64,000 bases of DNA, from positions 1,426,001 through 1,490,000 of the forward strand of contig NZ_JACIEN010000001.1 of NCBI RefSeq assembly GCF_014196925.1, given 5' to 3'. The notes under the pieces were generated by a model. That model saw only the letters and a program-made list of their open reading frames with translations, had not been told where the DNA came from and made no database searches. The position numbers and the translations under genes were made by a program. The DNA is from Chelatococcus caeni. Its GTDB lineage: Bacteria; Pseudomonadota; Alphaproteobacteria; Rhizobiales; Beijerinckiaceae. Of this stretch, positions 28,493 through 37,702 are shown in pieces (position 1 is the stretch's first letter; each line of letters opens with the position of its first letter).

Positions 28493-29900
28493 CGAGCACC
28501 GCCGATCGGGCCGCTGAACCCTGCGCCCCGCAGCCGCAACCCGCACGCCCCGACTGTCTGGCCTCGGCATCGGCAACGCAGCAGGCCTCGACGTCTTCCG
28601 GCGCCGGACCGCCGCAGCAGCCGGCAGCCGTTTGCGTGGTCCCGGCGACCTGCGTCGTGCATACGCCCGTCTCCGGCAGCACGAGATGCACGTCATCCGC
28701 CGCGGCCACGTCGCCGGCGAGCGCGGCGGCCACGGAACGGACCTGCTCATAGCCGGTCAGCAGCAGGAAGGTGGGCGCACGGCCGTAGCTCTTGATGCCC
28801 ACCGTGTAGAAGCCTGGCTCGGGGTGGGAGAGCTCGCGGTGGCCGTGCGGCGGTACGGATCCGCAGGAATGCACGTTCGGATCGATGAGCGGACCGAGCG
28901 CCCGGGCGCTTTCCAGCCACGGATCGAGATCGAGGCGCAGTTCGCGCGTCAGCGACAGGTCCGGCCGCTGGCCCGTGGCGACGACGATGCGGTCGACTGG
29001 CCCGAGACGGCGCTGACCGTCGGCTGTCTCGCCGGTCACGACGAGGCGGCCGGCCTCCTCGTGCAGCCCGGTGATGGCAAAGCCGGTGGCGAGGGCAACA
29101 CGGCCGCTTGCGACGAGCCGGCGCATCTCGGCGCCGAGTTCGCCGCGCGCCGGCAGCCGGTCGGCGCTGCCGCCGCTGTAGACGCGCGAGAGATCGCGGC
29201 CGCGCGTCGCCCACAGGATCGATGTCGACGGCTCGGCCTCGGCGAGACGGGCAAGATCGAGCAGCACGTTGGCCGCGGAATGGCCGGCGCCGACCACCAG
29301 TGTGGTCGCTCCGGCAAAGAGGTCACGCTCCCGTCCGGCCACATCCGGGATGCCGTAGGCGATGCGCCCGGCGAAGGCCGTCTCGCCCTCCACGGCGATG
29401 CCGCTGGCTCCGAGCGGATTCGGCGTTCTCCAGGTGCCGGAGGCGTCGATGATCGCCCGTGCGAGGTCCCGGCGGCGGCCGCCGGGAGCCTCGACCGTCA
29501 CGACGAACGGACGCTCCTCCCGGCCGCGGCTGACGACCTTGTCGAGGCCTTGCCGCGAAACAGCCGTGACGCGGGCGCCGGTCTCGATGGCGCGTGCCAG
29601 CGCCGGCACCGCGGCCAGCGGCTCGAGATAGTGTGCAACGATCTCGCCGCCGGTCGGGAAGACGTCCGCCGGCGGCCGGTGCCAGCCATGCCTGGCGAGG
29701 AGCGCGGCCGCCATCTCGTCGACGCAGTATCGCCAGGGCGTGAACACCCGCACATGGCCCCACTCGCGCATGCTGGCGCCCACGGTGGAACCGGCCTCGT
29801 AGAGCTTCACCGGCACTTTGCGGGCGATGAGATGGGCGGCCGCGGCAAGGCCGACGGGTCCCCCGCCGATGATGGCGACGGGCAGGGTCTCGATAAACAT
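28485..29900 (-). CDS. FAD/NAD(P)-binding oxidoreductase of the ars operon (ArsO-like), Cys-rich tail
   Basis: A 471-residue flavoprotein monooxygenase-like protein. The FAD Rossmann motif AIIGGGPVGLAAAAHL is at residues 8-23, a second GAGHSAAN nucleotide motif lies near residue 215, and an ATGQRPD motif near 330. Similar genes in other ars operons are called arsO or are related to the MAs(III)-oxidising ArsV. The last 45 residues hold two CC pairs (428-429, 440-441) and a CGC (455-457), a plausible soft-metal or arsenite site. The ATG at 29900 has GGGAGGA seven bases upstream. It follows arsR by 49 bases. Confidence 0.8.
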   Translation of the reverse strand: MFIETLPVAIIGGGPVGLAAAAHLIARKVPVKLYEAGSTVGASMREWGHVRVFTPWRYCVDEMAAALLARHGWHRPPADVFPTGGEIVAHYLEPLAAVPALARAIETGARVTAVSRQGLDKVVSRGREERPFVVTVEAPGGRRRDLARAIIDASGTWRTPNPLGASGIAVEGETAFAGRIAYGIPDVAGRERDLFAGATTLVVGAGHSAANVLLDLARLAEAEPSTSILWATRGRDLSRVYSGGSADRLPARGELGAEMRRLVASGRVALATGFAITGLHEEAGRLVVTGETADGQRRLGPVDRIVVATGQRPDLSLTRELRLDLDPWLESARALGPLIDPNVHSCGSVPPHGHRELSHPEPGFYTVGIKSYGRAPTFLLLTGYEQVRSVAAALAGDVAAADDVHLVLPETGVCTTQVAGTTQTAAGCCGGPAPEDVEACCVADAEARQSGRAGCGCGAQGSAARSAVLDA

Positions 29901-29926
29901 ATTCGATCCTCCCAAAAATATCGAAT
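29901..29926. promoter_or_regulatory. Inverted repeat sharing the arsR operator half-site
   Basis: ATTCGAT (29901-29907) and ATCGAAT (29920-29926) form a 7-bp inverted repeat with a 12-base spacer over the ribosome binding site of the FAD oxidoreductase gene. The TTCGAT half-site is the same as in the palindrome upstream of arsR. A second ArsR contact site is possible but the spacing differs. Confidence 0.3.
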
Positions 29927-29949
29927 TAATGAGCACGAAAGAGACGGCC

Positions 29950-30267
29950 TCAGGCCGCCTTTCCCTCTTCCCCGGCGCAGGACGATTCGATGCAGCATTC
30001 CTCCGTAAGGAAGCCGATGAGGCTCTCCATGGCGGGATAATGCGCCCGGCAGATCAGCGTCGTTCCCTGCCGCTCCTGCGTCACGAGCCCGGTCGAGATC
30101 AGCCGGTGCAGGTGGTGCGACAGGGTGGAGGCCGCAATCCCTAGCCTTTCCTGCAGGCGGCCGACCGGCAATCCCGCGCCGCCCGCGCGCACCAGCGTGC
30201 GATAGACCTCGAGCCTGGTGGGATTGCCCAGCGCCTCGAGTTGCCGGGCCGCTTCTTCGATTTTCAT
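29950..30267 (-). CDS. arsR: ArsR-family arsenite-responsive repressor
   Basis: A 105-residue ArsR/SmtB winged-helix repressor, with the recognition helix region IAASTLSHHLHRL at about residues 44-56. The C-terminus carries Cys91, Cys92 and Cys97 (CCIESSC), which resembles the C-terminal three-cysteine arsenite site of Acidithiobacillus ferrooxidans ArsR and not the CxC site of the E. coli type. It heads the arsR-FAD-MFS-arsH unit. There is no ribosome binding site before the ATG, and the predicted transcription start falls at the ATG itself, so the message may be leaderless. Confidence 0.93.
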   Translation of the reverse strand: MKIEEAARQLEALGNPTRLEVYRTLVRAGGAGLPVGRLQERLGIAASTLSHHLHRLISTGLVTQERQGTTLICRAHYPAMESLIGFLTEECCIESSCAGEEGKAA

Positions 30268-30273
30268 GGAAAC

Positions 30274-30327
30274 AGGCTATGCTTCGGACAGAGCCGCGTC
30301 AACAGCTATTTCGATGGAGATCGAAAT
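30274..30327 (-). promoter_or_regulatory. arsR promoter with palindromic operator
   Basis: Read on the minus strand, a perfect 8-bp inverted repeat with a 4-base spacer (ATTTCGAT/ATCGAAAT, 30308-30327) is followed after five bases by -35 TTGACG (30302-30297), a 17-base spacer and -10 TAGCCT (30279-30274). The expected start is about 30267-30268, at the arsR ATG. The palindrome is the best ArsR operator candidate. Binding to it is inferred. Confidence 0.6.
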
Positions 30328-30366
30328 TCAATGGCGATCGCGGCGCGCCCCTATCCCCTGGATGGG

Positions 30367-30756
30367 TCACTCGGGTTGGCCGTCCGCACCGAAGGACTGC
30401 AGATAGGCCGTGAGATCCCTGACCTCCTGCTCGTTCCTGATGCCGGCGAAGACCATCTTCGTTCCCTTGATCGTGCCGCGAGGATCCTTGATGTAGGTCG
30501 CGAACGTCTCTTCGGTCCACGTGATCCCGGATCGCTTGTTGGCCGGCGAGTATGTGTAGCCCTCGACGGAGCCTGCGGTGCGGCCGAACAGCCCGTTGAG
30601 CTCCGGGCCGATCTTGTTGGGCGCGTTCGGCCCGACTGCGTGGCATGCGGTGCATTTGTTGAAGACGCGTTTTCCCGCCTGCGCATCCTGCGCGAGGGCG
30701 AGGCGGGGGACCAGGAGAAACATGGCGGCGAACGCGAGCGTGAGCAGTCTTGTCAT
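30367..30756 (-). CDS. c-type cytochrome linked to arsenite oxidase
   Basis: A 129-residue class I cytochrome c with a signal peptide (MTRLLTLAFAAMFLL..., cleaved after ALA near residue 22), the haem-binding CTACH at 35-39 and a GTKMVFAG segment supplying the axial Met. It lies downstream of aioA on the same strand, the place of the cytochrome c that accepts electrons from AioBA in alphaproteobacterial aio operons. The ATG at 30756 gives a normal signal peptide; a TTG at 30774 would add six residues. Confidence 0.9.
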   Translation of the reverse strand: MTRLLTLAFAAMFLLVPRLALAQDAQAGKRVFNKCTACHAVGPNAPNKIGPELNGLFGRTAGSVEGYTYSPANKRSGITWTEETFATYIKDPRGTIKGTKMVFAGIRNEQEVRDLTAYLQSFGADGQPE

Positions 30757-30793
30757 CGGGAGCCTGTGCTTCAAGGGACCGGAAGGCGCGATA

Positions 30794-30849
30794 TGCCCGC
30801 CTGAGCGACGGGCACGAAGAAGCCCACGGGTGCCGAAGCGCCCGTGGGC
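30794..30849 (-). terminator. Tandem hairpins between aioA and the cytochrome gene
   Basis: On the minus strand a 9-bp stem (GCCCACGGG/CCCGTGGGC, 10-base loop, 30822-30849) follows the aioA stop by about 20 bases and is followed by CTTCTTCG. A second 6-bp hairpin (TGCCCG/CGGGCA, 30794-30814) comes next. They may partly end transcription or stabilise the aioBA message; no clean U-tract is present. Confidence 0.4.
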
Positions 30850-30867
30850 CGCGAAGTTGCGGGAGGA

Positions 30868-33339
30868 TCAGGCCGGGCTCGCCGGATATTCCGGCGACTT
30901 GAAGGACAGATGCCGGACACCCTCCGGAGCATCCGCGATCTTGCGGATGTTGCCCCAGGTCTGTTTGTAGTTGGGGATGATGAACTCGTTGACGCCGGCC
31001 GAGACCACGTTTCCCTGCACGCCGGCGGGATAGGCGAAGAGCATGAACGCCTGTTTGCGGCGCGCCGTCGGGGTCGGATAGGCCATCGCCTGGGTCGAGC
31101 CGTTGTCGTTATAGACCTCGACGAGGTCGCCTTCCTTCAGCGTGAGCTCCGCCATGTCATCCGGGTTCATCTCGATGAACGGATAGGGCCAGCGGTCCAT
31201 GACGAACTCGTTCTCGACGTCGAGATAGGCGCTCTGCCACACGTCGTTGGTGCGGCCGTTGTTGATGAGGAAGGCGAACTTCTCCCTTTCGGCTTCCTTT
31301 CCGGCCGCCTGGAGGCCGCGCCATGCGGTCTCCATGAACTGCGCCTTGCCGTCGGGCCGGCTGAACTTGCCGTCGGCATAGAGCCGCTTGGTGCCGACGA
31401 TCCGGCCGTTCTCGACGGCCACCGCCGGCTCCTGGAAGCCGTTGGTGCCCATCGCCCGCAGCCGCTCGTAGGTGACGAACGCGCCGCCTTTCTCATGGGC
31501 GTGGTAGCCGTCCATGAAGGCGTCTTCCTCGCTCTTCCAGTCGAAGCCCTTGAACTTGTCGGCGACCTCCGCCTTGCCCGCGGCGCGGAAGACGCGTTCG
31601 AGATGGTTGGCGAGCCGCGCCGCGATCAGGCAGTCGGGCATCGCCTGGCCCGGCGGGTCCATGTAGCGCTCGGTGAGCCGCATGCGCCGCTCGCCGTTCA
31701 TGGAGGTGAGGTTCATCTCGCCGGAGGTCGCCGCCGGCAGGATGACGTGGGCCGCCTCGCCGATCTTCGTCGGCACGATGTCGACGTCGACGCTGAACAG
31801 TCCGCCCTGCCGGATGGCGCCCATGATCGCGGCGACCATCGCCTCCCGATCACCGTAGGGGACGGAATTCATGGCGTCCTTCACGAGATCGGTGCGCTTC
31901 TTGTAGACGCGCTTGAACTCCATGGCGTTGAGCGTCGTCTTATAATGATCGCAGGCCCAGACGTGATGGACGCCGCCGCCCCCCTCGATGAGAAGCTTGT
32001 CGACATAGGCCGCCGGCCGGCCGACATGGGCATCCGACGGGCGTGAATAGCCCTCCTGGTGGCCGCCCATGCGCACGCAGCCGCCGCCCGGCCGCCCGAT
32101 GTTGCCGGTGGCGAGGGCAAGGTTCACCAGTGCGCCATTGGTGCGGTAGTTGTCGTTGCCCCAGATCAGCCCCTTCTCGTAGGCGAACATCGTGCGCCGG
32201 CGGGCTCCGCCCTCCTTGGGCCCGGCGATCCATTCCGCCGCCCGGACGATATCCTCTGCGGCCAGGCCCGTGATCTGCGCCGCCTCCCCGACTGTCATCC
32301 TGTTCGCCGCCAGCGCCTTGTCGAAATCGCTCGTCGAGGCATCGATGAAGGCTTTGTCCGTCCATCCCTTCTCGGCGACGTGGGTCAGGAGCGCGTTGAA
32401 CAGCGCAAGGTCGGTGCCCGAGTTGATGGCAAGATGCAGGACGTTGTCCTTGCCCGCCTCCACCTCGCAGGCATTGACCGTGACCGTGCGGCGGGGGTCG
32501 ACGATGATGATCCGCGCGCGATCCACCGGCTCGTTGCCGAACTCGGCCTGCTTCTTGGCGAGCGACGTGCCGCGCAGGTTCGGCACCCAGTGGTTGAGGA
32601 AATAGTTGGTCTGCGTCTCGAGCGCATTGGTTCCGACGGCGACGATCGTGTCGGCGAGTTCGGCATCCTCGTAGCAGTTGTTGAGTTCGCCGACGCCCAT
32701 GTCGCGGCTGGCGTGGACCTCCGAATTATAGGCGGGCCGGTTGTGGATGCGGATGTTCTTCACCTTCATGGCGCCGAAATAGAGCTTGCCGGTGCCCCAG
32801 GTGTTCTCGTAGCCGCCGCCGGCGCCGCCGTGGTCGAAGGCCGAGACGAAGAGCCCGTCCTCTCCCTGCTCGTCGATGACGGCGGCGGTGACGCGCGCCA
32901 CGAGGTCGAGCGCATCGTCCCAGCTCGTGGGCTGCAGTTGCCCGTAGCGCCAGACGAGCGGATCGGTGAGCCGTTGCAGTTGCGTGTTGCGCTGGCGCGA
33001 ATAGCTCATCTCCGCCATGCGCGCCCCGCGCACGGAGCCGAGGCCGGAATTGACGACGCACTCCTTGTCCGGCTTGATGACGAGATGAACGTCCCGCCCG
33101 TCCTGCCGGACGGTGTTGTACATCGACGGCGCGTACCAGGCGGCGGTCTCCGCCTCCTGCTGCGCGGCGAGATCGACGCCGAACTTGTTCTCGGACGCAG
33201 CCGTGCCGCCTTCGTAGCGGGCATCCCAGCTGTAGGCCTTGTAGCCGCAGCCGACGATGCAGTAGTGGCAGACGACGTTGTGTTCCTTGGCATCGGCCGG
33301 GATGATGGGCAGCCGGCCGATCTGACGCTTGTAGGCCAT
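30868..33339 (-). CDS. aioA: Arsenite oxidase large subunit AioA
   Basis: An 823-residue molybdopterin oxidoreductase (DMSO reductase family), the catalytic subunit that oxidises arsenite to arsenate in the periplasm. The N-terminal CHYCIVGC places Cys24, Cys27 and Cys31, the ligands of the [3Fe-4S] cluster typical of AioA. The molybdopterin segments (NNCYEDAELADTIVAVGTNA, GNIGRPGGGCVRMGGHQEGY) are intact, and length matches AioA. It has no signal peptide; export with AioB is the known route. The ATG at 33339 has a strong GGGAGGGGAGA site and lies 11 bases after aioB. No molybdenum cofactor gene is present in the cluster. Confidence 0.97.
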   Translation of the reverse strand: MAYKRQIGRLPIIPADAKEHNVVCHYCIVGCGYKAYSWDARYEGGTAASENKFGVDLAAQQEAETAAWYAPSMYNTVRQDGRDVHLVIKPDKECVVNSGLGSVRGARMAEMSYSRQRNTQLQRLTDPLVWRYGQLQPTSWDDALDLVARVTAAVIDEQGEDGLFVSAFDHGGAGGGYENTWGTGKLYFGAMKVKNIRIHNRPAYNSEVHASRDMGVGELNNCYEDAELADTIVAVGTNALETQTNYFLNHWVPNLRGTSLAKKQAEFGNEPVDRARIIIVDPRRTVTVNACEVEAGKDNVLHLAINSGTDLALFNALLTHVAEKGWTDKAFIDASTSDFDKALAANRMTVGEAAQITGLAAEDIVRAAEWIAGPKEGGARRRTMFAYEKGLIWGNDNYRTNGALVNLALATGNIGRPGGGCVRMGGHQEGYSRPSDAHVGRPAAYVDKLLIEGGGGVHHVWACDHYKTTLNAMEFKRVYKKRTDLVKDAMNSVPYGDREAMVAAIMGAIRQGGLFSVDVDIVPTKIGEAAHVILPAATSGEMNLTSMNGERRMRLTERYMDPPGQAMPDCLIAARLANHLERVFRAAGKAEVADKFKGFDWKSEEDAFMDGYHAHEKGGAFVTYERLRAMGTNGFQEPAVAVENGRIVGTKRLYADGKFSRPDGKAQFMETAWRGLQAAGKEAEREKFAFLINNGRTNDVWQSAYLDVENEFVMDRWPYPFIEMNPDDMAELTLKEGDLVEVYNDNGSTQAMAYPTPTARRKQAFMLFAYPAGVQGNVVSAGVNEFIIPNYKQTWGNIRKIADAPEGVRHLSFKSPEYPASPA

Positions 33340-33350
33340 TCTCCCCTCCC

Positions 33351-33872
33351 TCACAGCACGTTCGACAGGCGGCCGTAGATGAGCTCGTCGACGCCCTCGG
33401 CGTAGATGTCGCCCTTCTCGTCGACGCGCAGCGCGTATTGCGGCAGGTTCTGGGTCGCGTGGCCCCAGATCTGCTGCCCGCCGCGCTCGCAGTCGAAGCG
33501 GGAATAATGACCGGGGCAGTTGAGCGTCCTGTCGGAGGCGTCGTAAGCCATCGGGAAACCCTTGTGCGGGCACAGGGTGGTGAAGCCGACGATGTCACCG
33601 TCGGGGCCGACGCCGGTCGGCACGCGCGTGCCGAGCTTGATGAGGACACCCGGCGCATCGTCGTCCGGATAGGCGACGTCGAAGGGCTCGTTCACCTTGA
33701 GATCGCTCACATTGGCGAGCCGGTTCGGCGGATAGTTAACGAGCGCGGCGCCGGGGGCCGCCTTCGCCTCCTGCGGCAGCACCGTCGCAGCCGCAGCCCC
33801 CGCCGTCATGGCGCCCGCCCCGGTCAGGAAGCGCCGCCGGCCCACGTCGATCAACCTGTCGCATCTTTTCAT
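33351..33872 (-). CDS. aioB: Arsenite oxidase small (Rieske) subunit AioB
   Basis: A 173-residue Rieske protein that passes electrons from AioA to cytochrome c. The N-terminal GRRRFLTGAG (residues 11-20) and hydrophobic stretch form a Tat signal. The [2Fe-2S] ligands are Cys100, His102, Cys118 and His121 (CPHKG and CPGHYSRF). Phe105 and Gly120 occupy the positions that hold disulfide cysteines in beta-proteobacterial AioB, so this is the disulfide-free alphaproteobacterial type. The start has GGGAGGGG six bases upstream and lies behind a sigma54 promoter. Confidence 0.97.
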   Translation of the reverse strand: MKRCDRLIDVGRRRFLTGAGAMTAGAAAATVLPQEAKAAPGAALVNYPPNRLANVSDLKVNEPFDVAYPDDDAPGVLIKLGTRVPTGVGPDGDIVGFTTLCPHKGFPMAYDASDRTLNCPGHYSRFDCERGGQQIWGHATQNLPQYALRVDEKGDIYAEGVDELIYGRLSNVL

Positions 33873-33914
33873 GGCTGTCCCCTCCCGCAGGGAATCATCG
33901 TCCCGGAGGGGCCT

Positions 33915-33931
33915 TGCAGGACGCGGGCCAG
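33915..33931 (-). promoter_or_regulatory. Sigma54 (-24/-12) promoter of aioBA
   Basis: The minus strand reads TGGCCCGCGTCCTGCA, with GG (33929-33928), ten bases, then GC (33917-33916), matching the sigma54 consensus TGGCAC-N5-TTGC. It lies about 43 bases before the aioB start, and the adjacent aioR encodes a sigma54-dependent activator. Expression should therefore need RpoN and phosphorylated AioR. Confidence 0.75.
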
Positions 33932-33994
33932 AGCGAGAATTTCTTAAATATCAATCTGGTAACGAGAAAAGGCGCAGACGGCATTCCACCGCGT

Positions 33995-34010
33995 GTCCGG
34001 AGTTCCGAAC
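33995..34010. promoter_or_regulatory. AioR binding site (proximal)
   Basis: GTCCG, six bases, CGAAC. This fits the AioR motif GT(T/C)CG-N6-CG(A/G)AC as I recall it from work on alphaproteobacterial aio operons. It lies about 66 bases upstream of the -24 element. Confidence 0.65.
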
Positions 34011-34027
34011 ATGGTGCGACGCCGAAG

Positions 34028-34043
34028 GTTCGGGGCCCCGAAC
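34028..34043. promoter_or_regulatory. AioR binding site (distal), perfect palindrome
   Basis: GTTCGGGGCCCCGAAC is a perfect 16-bp palindrome that also fits GT(T/C)CG-N6-CG(A/G)AC. It starts 33 bases from the proximal site, three helical turns, so two AioR dimers could sit on the same face of the DNA. It ends just outside the aioR stop codon. Confidence 0.7.
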
Positions 34044-34053
34044 ATGCGGGACG

Positions 34054-35362
<1,309 letters not shown>

Positions 35363-35373
<11 letters not shown>

Positions 35374-36817
35374 CGGACAGCTCCTGCGCGGATCGCAGCG
35401 GGATGACGAGGCGGAGCAACGTACCGCCTTCGCCGGGGTGATCGACCTCGATACGCCCGCCAAGCTCGCTCACGAGGCGCCTGGTGGTCCACAGGCCGAG
35501 CCCGCCGCCATCGCGCAGCGGCGTCACGGCCATGGGCCCGACGAGAACCTGCGCTGCGGCCTCCGGCAGGCCTGGCCCACGGTCACGCACCGAGGCGACG
35601 AAGAGACCGCCGCTCACGCTGGCGTTGAGGACGACGCCGGCCCCCTCGGGCGAGGCGGCCACCGCGTTCAGCAGCAGGTTGAGGATAGCCTGTCGCACCG
35701 GCGTGCTCGGCAACGGCAACGTGCCGTCGAGCGCGTTCTCGAGCGTCACGGAGACGGACTTGCGCCGCGCCTCGGGCGCAATCAGCAGCTGAAGGTCGGC
35801 GAGGTCGGACGCGACGAGATCGCGCGGCCGTTTCTCCTCGCGGTAGACGGCCAGCGTGGTGCGCACGACGTCGCGCATGCCGACGAGGCCGCGCTCGAGC
35901 AGGCCGATGGCATTGGCGCGGACATGCGCAAGATGGCCGTGCGTCCGGAGCGTCGCGAGCGCATTGAAGAGCCCGCCGAGCGGATTGTTGATCTCGTGCG
36001 CGAGCGCCGAAGCAAGGCGCCCGAGGCTGCCGAGGCGCTCCTCCTCGGCCAGCTTCTTCACGAGCGTCTCGCGCTCATCCATGGACGCCGCCAAGGCGTT
36101 GTAGGCGCGGAAAAGACGGCCGAACTCGCCACGCTGGCGTATGACGACATCCTCGGCGATGGGCACTGCGGAAGCGCCGCGGGCAAGCCCCAGATGGTTG
36201 GTGAGGATGGTGACCGGCCGCATCATGCGCGCCACGAGGAGCCAGCCCGCCGTCGCGAGGAGGAGCGTGAGAAGGCCGTTCGTCGCAACGAGCGCGAGCA
36301 TGACGCTGCGCCGCTCCGCAGCGAGATGGCGCGTGTCGAACACCGCCTCGATGAAGCCGACCGTCTGCCCCGGATAGGACAGCTTGCGCACGGCCGTCGC
36401 CGTGTCAGCCCCCGCTTCGAAGCTGAAGCTCTCGGCACCGGCCACCTGCACGCGCTGGCGCTCCTCGTTCGACGATCCAACGGGATGCCGGCGCGGATCG
36501 GAGGCGGCGATCACCCGGCCGTCGGCATGGCTGACGACGGTTTCGAGCGGGCGCAGGCTCCTGTGCAGGTCCCGCGCGCGTTCGATCGCATCGAAGACTT
36601 CCCAGGTATCGTCACGCAGCATGGAAGGCGCGACCGCCGAGGACAGGCCGTCGAGATAGCTCTGGGCCAGATCGCGCAGGTGCCGCTCCTGCGTGTCGGC
36701 GAGCCGGGCGAGGACGCGTTCGGAGAGGATGAGGCCGACGAGCACCATCAGGCTGGCGACGGCCAGCGGCACCTTCACCGTGATGGGCCAGGAGCGCGGA
36801 TCGAGGCGGCTGAGCAT
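35363..36817 (-). CDS. aioS: Arsenite-responsive sensor histidine kinase AioS
   Basis: A 484-residue membrane kinase. Membrane segments lie near residues 15-33 and 172-196 and flank a periplasmic sensor domain. A HAMP-like linker, then the dimerisation/phosphoacceptor region with LASALAHEINNPL (His274), then an HATPase domain with N-box NLLLNAV and GGGLGLW follow. It is paired with aioR by an 11-base overlap and lies three bases after aioX. AioX is expected to bind arsenite and pass the signal to the periplasmic domain. Confidence 0.94.
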
Positions 36818-36820
36818 CGT

Positions 36821-37702
36821 TCAGCCCGCCCGCGCCAGAAGGTCGACCTTGGCGGCAATCGCGTCGAACAGGCTCGCCTCCTCGCGGGCAAATCCGTCAA
36901 GGCGCAGCATGGCGAGGACCGCGCGTCCGTCGAGGTGCGCCGGCATCGCAAGGAGTGCCTCGGCGAGCTTCGCGAGCCGGATCTCGTCGAGTGGCGTGCG
37001 CGGCGCCGCAACGGGCGGAAAGGCGAGCCATTCCGATCGCCGCAGAACGCGCGTGCGCCCCGTCAGCTCGGGCTCGATCTGGGCCATGACCTCATAGACA
37101 TAGCCGTCGACCGAGCCTGATCCCGCGAGGCCGCTCGCAACAGCGCGGATGACGTTGCGATGGCCGTAGGTGAAGAACGCCCGGGCGAAGAAGCGTTCGG
37201 GCCGCAGGCCCATCTCCGCCAGCAGGGCGCGCGTGACGAGGAAGCCGGAATTGGAATCGGGATCGGAGAAGGCGTGAATGCCGCCGGCGAGATCGGAGAC
37301 GTCACGCGCTTCGCTGTCGCTGCCCACGATGACGTAGGATTGATAGAGCGGTCGCGAGCGCCAGAGCGGGACGGCAACCAGCTGCAGTTCGCTGCGGTGC
37401 GTGACGAAAGGATAGCCGCAGATCCACGCCGCATCGATCTGGCGCGTGGTCAGGAGCGCCGTGATCTCCTGGTAGGTCCGCCGCGTGATGAGGCTGACCG
37501 GATGGCCGGTGGCACGTTCGAGATAGCCCTGAAGCCGGCCGAGCAGCTCGAGATCGTTGTTGAGGAAGACCGGCGTCAGGCCGAAGCGGATCTGCCCGGC
37601 TGGCGCTGCTTCGCCGGCCTGCGCGCCACGCGCCAGGAGGACGGCCGCGGCAGCGGCCAACACCCGTCGACGATCCGGCGAGGCCGAACCTTGCGCGAGC
37701 AT
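36821..37702 (-). CDS. aioX: Periplasmic arsenite-binding protein AioX
   Basis: A 293-residue PhnD-like substrate-binding protein and first gene of the aioXSR unit. The signal peptide has a DRRR then an alanine-rich core ending RGAQA (residues 10-29). The only cysteine is Cys95 in the DAAWICGYPFVTH motif, matching the single cysteine known to be essential for arsenite sensing in other AioX proteins. I chose the ATG at 37702, which has GGGGGAGG close upstream; the frame stays open for 44 further codons without similarity. It works with AioS. Confidence 0.94.
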   Translation of the reverse strand: MLAQGSASPDRRRVLAAAAAVLLARGAQAGEAAPAGQIRFGLTPVFLNNDLELLGRLQGYLERATGHPVSLITRRTYQEITALLTTRQIDAAWICGYPFVTHRSELQLVAVPLWRSRPLYQSYVIVGSDSEARDVSDLAGGIHAFSDPDSNSGFLVTRALLAEMGLRPERFFARAFFTYGHRNVIRAVASGLAGSGSVDGYVYEVMAQIEPELTGRTRVLRRSEWLAFPPVAAPRTPLDEIRLAKLAEALLAMPAHLDGRAVLAMLRLDGFAREEASLFDAIAAKVDLLARAG

